A stretch of 44,738 nucleotides of DNA, from positions 1 through 44,738 of IMG/VR virus record IMGVR_UViG_3300046721_000128; one strand, given 5' to 3'. This stretch comes from a virus. Under the pieces are notes generated by a model. It was given only the letters and a program-made list of their open reading frames with translations. It did no database searches and had not been told where the DNA came from. Shown piece by piece: positions 15,785 to 26,138 of this stretch (position 1 is the stretch's first letter; each line of letters opens with the position of its first letter). The translations under genes and the position numbers were made by a program.

Positions 15785-18700
15785 TGGCGGTAACGGATCT
15801 CGCATTCAAGCTCTTCGCCATTGACGAAGCGTCGCCGGTATTCGATCGCGTGGCCGTGAAGGCGGAAGAGGCTGGGGCCGCGGCGGAGACTGCCGGTAAG
15901 AAGCACATGGGTGCCGCTGCGGCTATCGGCAAGTTCGCGAGTGTGGGTAGTGCCGCGGCAATCCTGGTCGGCGGTGCTTCGCTGAAGATGGCTGCGGAGT
16001 TCCAGGAAGGGTTGACGACCCTCGTCACGGGCGCCGGCGAGTCTGAGAAGAATCTCAAGATGGTCGGCGACGGTATTAAGAAGCTGAGCGCCTCGACGGG
16101 CAACTCGACTAAAGAGTTGACCGACGGTATGTACATGATTGAGTCGGCGGGCTATCACGGCAAGGCCGGCTTGGACGTACTTGCGAAGGCCGCTCAGGGT
16201 GCGAAGGTCGGTAATGCGCAGCTCGGGGACGTCGCCAACGGTGTGACGACCCTGATGACCGACTACAAGGAAGCGAACATCAACGCGACGCAGGCCACGA
16301 ACGGCCTGGTGTCCGCGGTGTCGCAGGGCAAGACGCACATGCAGGATCTCGCGGTGTCTCTCGCCGCGGTGGCGCCGATCGCGTCCACGGTCCATGTGAG
16401 TATGTCGGAGATGCTGGGCGCCATGGCGGAGCTGACGTCTCGCGGCGTACCTGCGGCGCAGGCGTCGACCATGCTCAAGCAGACGCTCATCAACTTGAAG
16501 TCGCCCTCGAAGATCGCCGTAACGACGCTTCACGATTTGGGGCTCAAGGGTACTCAGGTCTCGAATATGCTCGGTAAGAAGGGGCTTGCGGCCACCTTCA
16601 CATTTCTCAATGGCGTCTTCAAAAAGAACCACGTCAGCTCCGCTGATGCAGTCACCGACCTGAAGAACATGGTCGGCGGATCTAAGAACCTCGCGGGCGC
16701 AATGATCCTGTCTGGCAAGGGTCTTGAGGGTTTCCAAGAGAAGACGAAAAAGATTACCGAAGCTACCGACAAGAGTAAGAAGGGTATCGAGGGCTGGGCT
16801 GAAGTACAAAAGGACTTCAACTTCAAGCTTGACCACTTCAAGGCGTCGGTCCAGGTTGCCGCCATCAGCCTCGGTCAACAGCTACTGCCCATCTTCACGA
16901 AGCTTACCGATAAGATATCCCCGTTCTTGCCGCTCATCATCAAGGTTGTTGCCGCACTGCTCGCCATGGCGGTAGTTGCGAAGATAGTCATCATGGTGGC
17001 TAAGTTCGTTGATATAATGATCCTCTTCGGCAAGGCTCTCCGCTTCGCCGCTATCGGCATGGGGATTCTCGACGGAGAGATGGCGTTGAACCCGTTCGTG
17101 GCCATCGCCATTGCGGTCATCGCCCTTGGTACGGCTATCTATTTCGTCGCCACTAAGACGCAGTTCTTCCAGACCATTTGGCACGCCGTGTGGGGCGCCG
17201 TATCGACTGCGGGTAAGGCGGTATGGTCCGCCATCAAGGTGGGCCTTAACGGGATCAATATCGCGCTCAGGGCCGTTGGTTCTTGGGCTACTTGGCTATG
17301 GGTCCACGGTATTAAGCCGGTGTTCGACGCCATAGCGATAGGCGCAAAGATCTTTGCTGGTGTCATCGGCGCTGTCCTAGTTGTGCCAATCTACCTACTC
17401 ATCAAGTATGTTCTTGCGCCAGTGTTCACGTGGCTATGGAACAGCGTCATCAAGCCGACGTTCAATGGTATAGCGACTATAGCCAAGTGGCTCTACGCTA
17501 ACGTCGTCAAGCCGACTGTGGCTTTGATAGTCACTAGTGTCAGGGCCTTCGGAACGGCGGCAACGTGGCTGTACAACAACGCGATCTCTCCGGCGTTCCA
17601 CGGCATAGCGACCGTGGCCAAGTGGCTCTACGCCAACGTCATCAAGCCGCAACTCTCGGCGATCGTGACGACTATCAAGGATCTGGGCAAGTGGGGGACG
17701 TGGCTGTATAACAACGCGATATCGCCCGCGTTCCGTGGCATTGCGACCGTGGCTAAGTGGCTGTACAACAACGGCATCAAGCCCGTGTTCGCGCAGATGG
17801 TCAACGAAGTAAAGACGGTCGGCAAGTGGGGGCAATGGCTATGGACGAACGCCTTGTCGCCCGCATTCAAGCTGATCTCTAGAGGCGCATCCGCGCTCAA
17901 GGATGCGTTCATTGGCGCCTTCAAGCAGATGGAAAAGGGGATCGAGGTACCTGTCTCGTTCACCATCAACACGGTGCTTGGCGGCATGGCCAGAACCTGG
18001 AACTCCATCATCTCGAAGGTGGGGCTGAAGTCGCTGAGCCTGCCTGTGCCGCACGTAGGGTTCGCGACCGGCGGCTACGTGCAAGGTGCGGGCGGTCCGA
18101 CTGACGACAAGATTCCGGCGATGCTCTCGCATGGCGAGTACGTCATCCCCGCGCACGTCGTCAAGGGCAACGTAGGGTTCTTCGACTCCCTCGTCGGCAA
18201 GGGGCAGCGCATGGGCGCCTCCGCTCCGTTCAACGGTGGTGGCGCGAACGGCATCCCTGGATTCTCCGGTCTGCCCAACCCGATCAAGGCGGTTGTGGGG
18301 GCTGCCAAGTCGGTCGGGGGTGCCATCGCGAGTGCTGGCAAGTGGGTGCTCGGCACGCTGACGCGGGACGTCGTCGGCAAGGTTCTAGAGGGGCCGATCA
18401 AGGCGCTCATCAGCCACATTCCTGGTGGCGGGGTCGTCGGCGACTTCCTCAAGGCGATGGTTCCGAAGGCGCTGTCCGGCCTGATGGATCTGTTCATGAA
18501 AAAGAACGATGCCGCGGTGTCGTCGTTCGGCGGAGGCGCCGGCGGACGCATTCCGTCGGGGCAGCACAAGGCGGTCATCATGGCGGCCCTGGCAGCGGCT
18601 CACGTGCCCCCTCCTGGGTCGCTGGCGAACTGGCTCACCGGAATGAATACGCTTATCACGCGCGAGTCAGGCTGGAACGCCGGCGCCATCAATCGCACCG

Positions 18701-19164
18701 ACTCCAACGCGAAGGCGGGCCATCCGTCACAGGGGCTCGCGCAGACGATCCCCGGCACCTTCAACGCCTACGTGCCTGCGTCGCTGCGGCACCTTGGCAT
18801 CCTGAATCCGGTCGCCAACGTGGCCGCGGCCATTCGGTACATCGTCAGCCGGTACGGCAACATCACCAATGTGCAGCAGGCCTTCGGGAAGACGCCCAAG
18901 GGCTATTGGGCCGGCGGTCTCACGGCGCCTGGGTGGTCGATGTTCGGCGAGAACGGTCCCGAGCTGGGCTACACGTCCGGCGGTACGCGCATCCTGAGCG
19001 CTCAGCGTACGAGCAAGATGCTCGCGGGCGTTGGTGCCGGCGCCGGCGGTCATCACGGAACGGTGGAACTGATCGTCAAGAACGAGAGCGGCAAGGAGAT
19101 CGAGCGCAAGCTTGTCACTCTGAAGTCCAAGCGCGGCGGTCGCAAGTTCGATTGGGAGCGCTGA
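15784..19164 (+). CDS. Tape measure protein with lytic transglycosylase domain
   Basis: A 1126-residue protein that sets tail length. The N-terminal third is coiled and Ala/Lys/Thr-rich (TP901-type). Hydrophobic segments occur near residues 365-420, 437-456 and 527-548. Residues about 500-690 hold tandem Trp repeats of the type WLYNNAISPAF and KWLYANVIKP in units of about 45 residues. Near 930-1045 is a lysozyme-fold transglycosylase: ITRESGWNAGAIN with catalytic Glu961 and SQGLAQTIPGTFNAY. That domain would cut peptidoglycan during DNA entry. ATG 15784 overlaps the chaperone stop, with AGGGAGGG upstream. The earlier in-frame ATG at 15751 is rejected. Confidence 0.92.
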   Translation: MAVTDLAFKLFAIDEASPVFDRVAVKAEEAGAAAETAGKKHMGAAAAIGKFASVGSAAAILVGGASLKMAAEFQEGLTTLVTGAGESEKNLKMVGDGIKKLSASTGNSTKELTDGMYMIESAGYHGKAGLDVLAKAAQGAKVGNAQLGDVANGVTTLMTDYKEANINATQATNGLVSAVSQGKTHMQDLAVSLAAVAPIASTVHVSMSEMLGAMAELTSRGVPAAQASTMLKQTLINLKSPSKIAVTTLHDLGLKGTQVSNMLGKKGLAATFTFLNGVFKKNHVSSADAVTDLKNMVGGSKNLAGAMILSGKGLEGFQEKTKKITEATDKSKKGIEGWAEVQKDFNFKLDHFKASVQVAAISLGQQLLPIFTKLTDKISPFLPLIIKVVAALLAMAVVAKIVIMVAKFVDIMILFGKALRFAAIGMGILDGEMALNPFVAIAIAVIALGTAIYFVATKTQFFQTIWHAVWGAVSTAGKAVWSAIKVGLNGINIALRAVGSWATWLWVHGIKPVFDAIAIGAKIFAGVIGAVLVVPIYLLIKYVLAPVFTWLWNSVIKPTFNGIATIAKWLYANVVKPTVALIVTSVRAFGTAATWLYNNAISPAFHGIATVAKWLYANVIKPQLSAIVTTIKDLGKWGTWLYNNAISPAFRGIATVAKWLYNNGIKPVFAQMVNEVKTVGKWGQWLWTNALSPAFKLISRGASALKDAFIGAFKQMEKGIEVPVSFTINTVLGGMARTWNSIISKVGLKSLSLPVPHVGFATGGYVQGAGGPTDDKIPAMLSHGEYVIPAHVVKGNVGFFDSLVGKGQRMGASAPFNGGGANGIPGFSGLPNPIKAVVGAAKSVGGAIASAGKWVLGTLTRDVVGKVLEGPIKALISHIPGGGVVGDFLKAMVPKALSGLMDLFMKKNDAAVSSFGGGAGGRIPSGQHKAVIMAALAAAHVPPPGSLANWLTGMNTLITRESGWNAGAINRTDSNAKAGHPSQGLAQTIPGTFNAYVPASLRHLGILNPVANVAAAIRYIVSRYGNITNVQQAFGKTPKGYWAGGLTAPGWSMFGENGPELGYTSGGTRILSAQRTSKMLAGVGAGAGGHHGTVELIVKNESGKEIERKLVTLKSKRGGRKFDWER

Positions 19165-19165
19165 T

Positions 19166-21217
19166 ATGGGAATCCCTACGGTTCTGGCGAAGGTCGAGCT
19201 GAGTACGAACACTCCGTTCGCTACGCCGACCTGGCAGGACATTTCTGCCTACGTTCCGAGTGTCACGTTCGCGCGCGGACGGTCCGACGTCTTCTCTCGG
19301 GTGACTGCGGCTGACTGTACGTTCACGGTGACTAACCTGGACGGACGCTTCACGTCGACCAACGCTTCTGGCGCGTACTATCCGAACCTGCGCAAGAACA
19401 ACCGCATTCGCATCACGCTGCAATACAGCTCGAACAACTCGACCGTGACGACGTCCTCGGTGCGTTTCATCGGCTTCGTCAACGAATGGCCCAACAAGTT
19501 CGAGGGCAAGGATGCCAAGGCTGAAGTCACATGCTCCGACCTGTTCAAGATCCTAGAGCGCTTCGGTAATTCGCGAGGCAATTACCTCGAAGAGGCGCTC
19601 GGGGACAAGCCGGTATGCCTGTACCCGCTGGACGAGGGCGACCCGACGCGCACGTTCAATTGTGTTCAGCAGACGTCAACGCCCGTGAGTTCGCCCTTGA
19701 CCATCGTCCGTATGGCCGGCCGCGGCAAGGGTGGCACGACCGACACGGTGAGCCTCAGCCTGCAAGACAGTAACGGCGCCCCCGATTCGGCGGGCGGCGT
19801 TCGCTTCAATCCGTGGGGCGGTTCGCTACACGCCGGCTCGATCATGTTGCAAGGCACCTTGCCTTCCGCGTTGCCGACGGACTGGGTCGTCGAGTTTTGG
19901 ATGTACGCGGAGACCATGTGGTTCGATCCTGAGAATGCGACACAGGATTTCGAGGCCATGCTGACGTTCAACGCGAACCCGCGGCTGACGTCTCAGCTCA
20001 TCATCGGCGTCGACGCGACCACGAACCTGGGCAACTTGATCATCGCTCAGGACAAGGGGTCGACGGGCGCCTTCACGAATATTCGGGTGCCGATCGGCGG
20101 CAACAAGGCGCACATCCTCGACTCGAAGCTGCACATGATCACCCTTGAGTACACGTCGGCTACGCATTCGCTGACTGCGTACGTCGATGGGGTGAGCGTG
20201 CTGACGACAACCAGCTTCACGTTCCCCACCGGCATGCAGTTCATGACCGTGGGCGGCACTGACGATCGCAGCATCTATACGGGGACGAACTTCACGAACG
20301 TCAATGCGATCCGCGTGTTCGACGGGACGCTGTCCAACATCGCCATTTTCAATCGGCTCGGGGGCAGCTACGGCACTCCCGCGTCGCGCTACCTGGCCGG
20401 CCAGGGGTGGAAGGGCGAAAACGTTCAGGCCCGTATACAGCGCCTACTTGGACTGTGCGGCCTGACGTCGTCGCAATACAACATCGCTAGCGGCACGTCG
20501 ATGGTCGGTCCGCAGTTCACGAAGGACAAGTCGCTGCTTGACTGCGCTCTCGATGCTGCCGCGGTCGAGGATATGCCGCTGTGGGTCGACCAGACGGGCG
20601 TGGTCAAGTTCGAGTCGCGGGCCAACCGCAATCCCTTCGTGTCAGCTATGTCGATTTCGGCAGTCGAGTTCGAGGACGTCAGCTTTGCCGACGACGATAA
20701 GTTCATTGTCAACTCGGTCGAGATAGCTGGAACTAACATCGGCAAGATGACGCTTGAGAACTTCGATGGCGGCACGTCGATCACGAACTATGGCAAGTAT
20801 ACGAAGACGTTCAACGACCTCCCGTTCTTCTCGGATTCACAGCAGCTGAACATGGCGCGCCGGTATCTGACGAGATATTCGGACCCGAAGCCACGCGTCA
20901 ATGCTCTGGTGCTAGAGAATGCGTCGGTGCTCGGTTCGACGCTCTATAACCAGTTGCTGGCGCTCGAACCGAACGACGGAGTGACCGTCACCGCTCTTGA
21001 TACGACGTATCCGAACAACCACTTCCCGTCCTCGTATCAGGTCTATATCGAAGGCGTGGAAGAGGAGATCGGAATCAACTATCACAAGATGACGTTCAAC
21101 TGCACGGGTACTACCGCCTTCGATGCGAACGACAGTAACAGCGGCGACATGAACGTCTGGCAGCTCGGTGTCAGTGGGCATAATGCTCTGGGCACTCAGA
21201 CCATCACCGACTTCTAG
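19166..21217 (+). CDS. Minor tail protein with LamG-like domain
   Basis: A 683-residue protein after the tape measure, where distal tail and baseplate proteins lie. The first 140 residues fit a Dit-like or gp27-like tail component (WQDISAYVPSVTFARGRSD). From about 149 to 413 there is a concanavalin/LamG-type module (VCLYPLDEGDPTRTF to LSNIAIFNRLGG) that probably binds surface glycans. The C-terminal part returns to a tail fold (PKPRVNALVLENA). It likely forms part of the adsorption tip. Confidence 0.8.
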   Translation: MGIPTVLAKVELSTNTPFATPTWQDISAYVPSVTFARGRSDVFSRVTAADCTFTVTNLDGRFTSTNASGAYYPNLRKNNRIRITLQYSSNNSTVTTSSVRFIGFVNEWPNKFEGKDAKAEVTCSDLFKILERFGNSRGNYLEEALGDKPVCLYPLDEGDPTRTFNCVQQTSTPVSSPLTIVRMAGRGKGGTTDTVSLSLQDSNGAPDSAGGVRFNPWGGSLHAGSIMLQGTLPSALPTDWVVEFWMYAETMWFDPENATQDFEAMLTFNANPRLTSQLIIGVDATTNLGNLIIAQDKGSTGAFTNIRVPIGGNKAHILDSKLHMITLEYTSATHSLTAYVDGVSVLTTTSFTFPTGMQFMTVGGTDDRSIYTGTNFTNVNAIRVFDGTLSNIAIFNRLGGSYGTPASRYLAGQGWKGENVQARIQRLLGLCGLTSSQYNIASGTSMVGPQFTKDKSLLDCALDAAAVEDMPLWVDQTGVVKFESRANRNPFVSAMSISAVEFEDVSFADDDKFIVNSVEIAGTNIGKMTLENFDGGTSITNYGKYTKTFNDLPFFSDSQQLNMARRYLTRYSDPKPRVNALVLENASVLGSTLYNQLLALEPNDGVTVTALDTTYPNNHFPSSYQVYIEGVEEEIGINYHKMTFNCTGTTAFDANDSNSGDMNVWQLGVSGHNALGTQTITDF

Positions 21218-21224
21218 GGGAATC

Positions 21225-21827
21225 ATGGCGACGATCCCGACCGAGCGCACGTGGACAACGGCGGAAGCCACCGACCAGACGATGATGAATAATCTGTCGC
21301 TGTGCCAGGACTTCCTGTTCCAACGGCCGAGCGCGCACGTGTATACGCAGAACGGCCTGTGGATAACGCAGAACGCGACGACGCTCATCAACTGGGACGT
21401 CTCGTATTTCCAGAACGACAACAACTGGACTGTGGCCAATCCGTCGCGCTTGATCTGCAATACGACGGGCTACTACAACGTAACTGCGGGCGCCGTGTGG
21501 GGGTCGGGCACGTCGCAGACGCTCGGGTCGGTCTCGCGCATAATGATCGCCAAGAACAGCGCCGGCACGTGGCCAGGCATCAGTAACGACAACGCATGCT
21601 TGACCGACTGCCACGTAGCGCCCGGTGGTGGCTACATCGGCGGCTCGACGGGCATCACCATTCAGGGCGCGGGCATGGCGAACCACGTAGACGGGCCGTA
21701 CCTCTTGAGTTCTGGCGACTACATCGAGATGTGGATTCAGTACTATCGCAACTCGGGCACGGTGCAGCGTTACGTGCGCCCTGGCGCGTTCCGTACGTTC
21801 TTGGCTATCGGATGGCAGGAAGCGTAA
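21225..21827 (+). CDS. C1q/TNF-like tail protein, copy 1
   Basis: A 200-residue protein starting at ATG 21225 after AGGGGAATC; the in-frame ATG at 21168 lies within the previous gene. It starts MATIPTERTWTTAEATDQTMM, followed by a C1q-like jelly roll: a WDVSYFQNDNNW strand, YYNVTAGAVWG, RIMIAKNSAGTW, the signature SSGDYIEMWIQYY, and the closing FLAIGWQ strand. C1q-like trimers in phages act as receptor-binding tips. It is the first of three tandem related genes. Confidence 0.72.
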   Translation: MATIPTERTWTTAEATDQTMMNNLSLCQDFLFQRPSAHVYTQNGLWITQNATTLINWDVSYFQNDNNWTVANPSRLICNTTGYYNVTAGAVWGSGTSQTLGSVSRIMIAKNSAGTWPGISNDNACLTDCHVAPGGGYIGGSTGITIQGAGMANHVDGPYLLSSGDYIEMWIQYYRNSGTVQRYVRPGAFRTFLAIGWQEA

Positions 21828-22451
21828 ATGGCAACGATCCCTACGTCTCACTACTTCACGCCGACCGAGACGGTTACCGCGGCGACAATGAACGCCGGAC
21901 CGCGCGATCACTTCACGTGGGCGAAGGCGATGCCGACGTGCCGTCTCGGATTGTCGTCCACGTCGGTATCGGTGCCGCACAATACCTGGACGCTGATGGA
22001 TCTCGACTGGCAAGAGCTGGACGACACCGACGGCATGCACAACACGGGCTCCAACGTGTACGCCATTACGTTCAACACTCCGGGCGTCTATGAAATCTCG
22101 GTCAACGCCGTGTGGCAACCGCTCTTCAACACCTACTCGGCGTCATCGTCCAACTGTCAGTGGTCCACGCTGATAGCGAAGAACAATGCCGGATCATCTG
22201 TGAACCTCGGTACGAATTCGTGGACGCAGGACACGCGCATCATGTCGAACGTCAGCTTCGGCGGTGACACCCTCGACACCATGTCACTGGGATTCACTGA
22301 CTACTTCGTGACCAACGGCGGTGACACGTTGGAGATGTGGGTTCGCCAGTTCACGACCGGCGGCACAATCAACATCGAAGGCAACGGCGCTACGGGCCGT
22401 GCGCACGGGAGTGCGACGACCTTCGCGGCGAAGATGGTGAGCACACTGTGA
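21828..22451 (+). CDS. C1q/TNF-like tail protein, copy 2
   Basis: A 207-residue protein beginning immediately after copy 1. It shares the MATIPT start and a TVTAATMNA segment, then PGVYEISVNAVWQPLF, TLIAKNNAGSSV, the GGDTLEMWVRQFTTGG signature and a closing AAKMVSTL strand. The order of motifs matches copy 1, so the genes are duplicated paralogues with divergent surfaces. Likely a receptor-binding or baseplate component. Confidence 0.72.
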   Translation: MATIPTSHYFTPTETVTAATMNAGPRDHFTWAKAMPTCRLGLSSTSVSVPHNTWTLMDLDWQELDDTDGMHNTGSNVYAITFNTPGVYEISVNAVWQPLFNTYSASSSNCQWSTLIAKNNAGSSVNLGTNSWTQDTRIMSNVSFGGDTLDTMSLGFTDYFVTNGGDTLEMWVRQFTTGGTINIEGNGATGRAHGSATTFAAKMVSTL

Positions 22452-23086
22452 AGATTTGGCCGTCGCGCAACTGGACTGACAAAGACACGGTCGAGTTCTG
22501 GCAACTCAACGAAGTCTCGTACAACTGCGACGCCCTCAAGCGTCCTCCCATGGCCCACTGTGTCGCCTCCAACGCAACGGGCGTCGAAAGCGAAGCGGGC
22601 TGGGTCCCGGTCACCTGGGATGTGCCGCTCATCGATACCGACGAAATGTCGGACGGGGGCACGAAGCTCGTTATCAACACGCCGGGCATGTACATCGTCC
22701 GCGCCCGCTTCTTTTGGCTACCGGCCTACACTGGCGCCGCGTGGGGATGGCCTGCGAACGGCACGGCGAACGCGTCCGACATTTACAAAGCGAACTTCAT
22801 GGGTGCTATAGGCAGGAACTGCGACGGCCAGTTTCAGGCATCGGCCTCAACTGGCATGCTGGCCACGAACATTCAAGGCGTGACGGGCGGCAACCCGATC
22901 ACCGCACCGCCGTTGCAGTCGGACCCTCTGTACAACACGATGGCCGCTCGTGTGCGTCTGGACGAGGGCGACCACCTAGAGGCGTTCGCGGCGCTCTCCA
23001 TAACCAAGACGACGGCATCGTTCGCGGTGGCAGGCAATTCGGACACTCGCTACGGGACGTTCAGTGCCCGTTTCTTGCATCTCTAG
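22448..23086 (+). CDS. C1q/TNF-like tail protein, copy 3
   Basis: A 212-residue protein starting at GTG 22448, overlapping the copy 2 stop (GTGA). It keeps the C1q-like core (PGMYIVRARFFWLP, DEGDHLEAFAALSITKTT, TFSARFLHL) but has a different N-terminus (KIWPSRNWTDKDTVEFWQLN) without the MATIPT leader. The insert between strands is longer and Trp-rich. It is the third paralogue in the tail-tip cluster. Confidence 0.68.
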   Translation: MKIWPSRNWTDKDTVEFWQLNEVSYNCDALKRPPMAHCVASNATGVESEAGWVPVTWDVPLIDTDEMSDGGTKLVINTPGMYIVRARFFWLPAYTGAAWGWPANGTANASDIYKANFMGAIGRNCDGQFQASASTGMLATNIQGVTGGNPITAPPLQSDPLYNTMAARVRLDEGDHLEAFAALSITKTTASFAVAGNSDTRYGTFSARFLHL

Positions 23087-23097
23087 GAGGTAGTCCC

Positions 23098-23286
23098 ATG
23101 GCGCTCGACCCTACGCAGGTACAGGGCATGGCCGACCTGTCTGACCTGTTTCGCACGCGTGCCAGCATCGACGATCAGATAGCCGATTTGAAGGCTCGCC
23201 GGCAGGAGGTCAACCGCGTCATCCGTCAGTCGACGACCCTGATGCGGACGGTCGCCGACGCCATCGACGCGGACCCCAACGCGTAG
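23098..23286 (+). CDS. Small coiled-coil protein
   Basis: A 62-residue protein with a perfect AGGAGGT ribosome binding site and ATG at 23098. It is a single predicted helical hairpin (DLSDLFRTRASIDDQIADLKARRQEVNRVIRQ) with many charges and no membrane segment. It is located between tail-tip and lysis genes; role unknown. Confidence 0.65.
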   Translation: MALDPTQVQGMADLSDLFRTRASIDDQIADLKARRQEVNRVIRQSTTLMRTVADAIDADPNA

Positions 23287-23319
23287 ACTCCGTGTACAGA
23301 ACAACGGGAGGGGTGCTAG

Positions 23320-23550
23320 GTGGTGGACGACAGTGACGCGAACATATGGGCAGAGCTTCGGGGGCAGCGCGACATCCTGGTCGAGCTGCGCACGCTGATG
23401 AGCGGCCAGGTCGAATTCAGGTCGGAGACCAAGGCGCGTCTTGATCGCCTAGAGGAGCGGCGCTTTCCGTGGCCGGTAATGAGCGGTATAGTCGCGCTGA
23501 TCTCTCTGGTGATTGCGGCAATCGCCGCATTGCCTCTACTGGGGAAGTAG
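23320..23550 (+). CDS. XhlA-like holin or lysis-associated membrane protein
   Basis: A 76-residue protein (tandem GTG codons at 23320 and 23323; the first is used here). An N-terminal amphipathic coil (ANIWAELRGQRDILVELRTLM) is followed by a single C-terminal membrane segment (SGIVALISLVIAAIAALPLL). This matches the XhlA/haemolysin layout, which helps lysis in Bacillus and other phages. GGGAGGGG lies upstream and the endolysin gene follows after four bases. Confidence 0.65.
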   Translation: MVDDSDANIWAELRGQRDILVELRTLMSGQVEFRSETKARLDRLEERRFPWPVMSGIVALISLVIAAIAALPLLGK

Positions 23551-23554
23551 TCCT

Positions 23555-24373
23555 ATGACGGATCTTTGGATGCCCGGCGCTGCTAAGCATTCCGTCGGAA
23601 ACACTGGCGTAATGTCCGGCGGTCCTTCGCGCGCTGTATGGCACACCACCTCGAACACGAACGACCACACGTTCGCCAACGAACTCGGATGGTTCACGGG
23701 CGGTGGCGCGGGTGTAGCGCCGCATCTTCTGTGGGACCCGTTCACCGGTCAGATAGCGCAGATGTTCCCGGCGAATTCACGCTCGCTGTCTCTCCAGAAC
23801 GACGGCTCCGTAAAGACGAACCGTACCGGCGAGTACTGTATTCAGATCGAGACCGTGTTCACGGAGAACGAAACGGTCGGTGGTAAGAAGTACGCTTCGG
23901 TCCGCAGTACGCCGTGCAAGGGTTGGCCCAGCATTGTGGCGTGGCTCAACAGTCTCGGTATCCCGAACGTCTGGCCTGGCGGTGCCCCAACCGGGTGGAC
24001 CCGCGACACTGTGTCGCTCGACATGTGGCTGACGAAGCCCGGCAACTACGGGCACAATCAGATCCCCGGCAACTCGCACGTCGACCCGGGCCCGATGCCC
24101 GACTTCCCGGCGAAGCCGGCGCCGCAGTACGTGAAGTTCCCGGGGGCCGCGTTCTTCAAGGCCGCCCCGAATTCGCCGGTCGTCACCGCCATGGGCAAGC
24201 GCCTTGTGGCCGTCGGCTGCGGCGCGCACTACACGAGCGGGCCCGGTCCGCAGTGGACCGAGAGCGACCGTCTCAACTACCAACTGTGGCAGCGCAAGTG
24301 CGGCATGACCGGCGCTGACGCGGACGGCTGGCCAGGACAAACGTCCTGGGACCTGTTGCACGTTCCTAAGTAG
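23555..24373 (+). CDS. Endolysin: N-acetylmuramoyl-L-alanine amidase with PG-binding domain
   Basis: A 272-residue lytic enzyme. The N-terminal domain is of the PGRP/amidase-2 type: RAVWHTTSNTNDHT carries a zinc-ligand His, and VAPHLLWDPFTGQIAQMF and QIPGNSHVDPG (second His region) follow in order. The C-terminal 90 residues (FPGAAFFKAAPNSPVVTAMG to ADADGWPGQTSWDLL) match a cell-wall-binding module common in Streptomyces and its phages. There is no signal peptide, so release needs a holin. ATG 23555 is preferred over an in-frame upstream start. Confidence 0.88.
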   Translation: MTDLWMPGAAKHSVGNTGVMSGGPSRAVWHTTSNTNDHTFANELGWFTGGGAGVAPHLLWDPFTGQIAQMFPANSRSLSLQNDGSVKTNRTGEYCIQIETVFTENETVGGKKYASVRSTPCKGWPSIVAWLNSLGIPNVWPGGAPTGWTRDTVSLDMWLTKPGNYGHNQIPGNSHVDPGPMPDFPAKPAPQYVKFPGAAFFKAAPNSPVVTAMGKRLVAVGCGAHYTSGPGPQWTESDRLNYQLWQRKCGMTGADADGWPGQTSWDLLHVPK

Positions 24374-24388
24374 AGGGAAGTGAATCGC

Positions 24389-24583
24389 ATGACGTCTTCG
24401 TTCATGGTGAAGCTGGCCGAACGTATGGCCGTCGCCGCGCTCATCGGCTTCGGGTCCGTGGCCACCGCGGGCAGCGGCTCGCTCAAGTCCGACGTGATCG
24501 GTGCGGCGATCGGCGCCGCGGCTCGCGCCGTGTACGCGGTCCTCGTCGCCGCGGTCGGCCCGTCCGGTCCCGACGCCACCTGA
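24389..24583 (+). CDS. Holin candidate
   Basis: A 64-residue membrane protein directly after the endolysin. It has two hydrophobic stretches (AVAALIGFGSVATAG and VIGAAIGAAARAVYAVLVAAV) joined by a short polar turn, like r1t-type holins with AERA-like starts (here KLAERMAV). AGAGGGA is ten bases before ATG 24389; a GTG at 24380 is too close to it. With the XhlA-like protein it may form a two-component lysis trigger. Confidence 0.6.
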   Translation: MTSSFMVKLAERMAVAALIGFGSVATAGSGSLKSDVIGAAIGAAARAVYAVLVAAVGPSGPDAT

Positions 24584-24617
24584 CCCACGCCTGAGTTTCC
24601 TTAGGATGGGAAACGCG

Positions 24618-24651
24618 AAACCCCCGACCGTTGGACGATGGTCGGGGGTTT
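24618..24651. terminator. Bidirectional intrinsic terminator
   Basis: AAACCCCCGACC (24618-24629) and GGTCGGGGGTTT (24640-24651) form a perfect 12-bp stem with a 10-nt loop. The stem has A on the left and T on the right, so it can end transcription from both directions. It lies between the lysis operon and the convergent reverse-strand Rpf gene. Confidence 0.85.
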
Positions 24652-24700
24652 CTGCGCTGCTCATAGCTCGAAGTCTCTTCGAGCGGGCTTTGCGGCCACT

Positions 24701-25855
<1,155 letters not shown>

Positions 25856-25948
25856 TCACCTAACCCAAATCGCTTGGCGTCCACCATGGCACAGATGTCT
25901 CGGGATCGTAACGACGATCTTCAAATCTACGCTCTCAATTCCGACTCG

Positions 25949-25976
25949 GGTAACTCGCGTGCAAATGTGGTAACTC
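25949..25976 (+). repeat. Paired direct repeat GGTAACTC, 20-bp spacing
   Basis: Two identical 8-mers lie two helical turns apart, immediately upstream of a TTGACT hexamer. The spacing fits a dimeric or cooperatively bound regulator on one face of DNA. Function is inferred. Confidence 0.5.
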
Positions 25977-26080
25977 TTGTTGACTGCTTGCTACCTGGGA
26001 AAACATGTGCCATGGTTGCGACCGGAACGAGGTCGACGATCCCGGTACCCCGACTATCGGTCGATCTCCTTCGTTCCTCG

Positions 26081-26114
26081 CCCGGTCATCAGGTCGTGGG
26101 CCCTGGTGACCGGG
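26081..26114. promoter_or_regulatory. 13-bp inverted repeat before early operon
   Basis: CCCGGTCATCAGG (26081-26093) pairs with CCTGGTGACCGGG (26102-26114) with one G-T wobble and an 8-nt loop. It is not followed by a T-run and lies 25 bases before the GTG of the first early gene, inside the likely leader. It could be an operator palindrome or an mRNA 5' stabiliser. Confidence 0.55.
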
Positions 26115-26138
26115 CACTGACTTCAAGGAAGGGGAATC

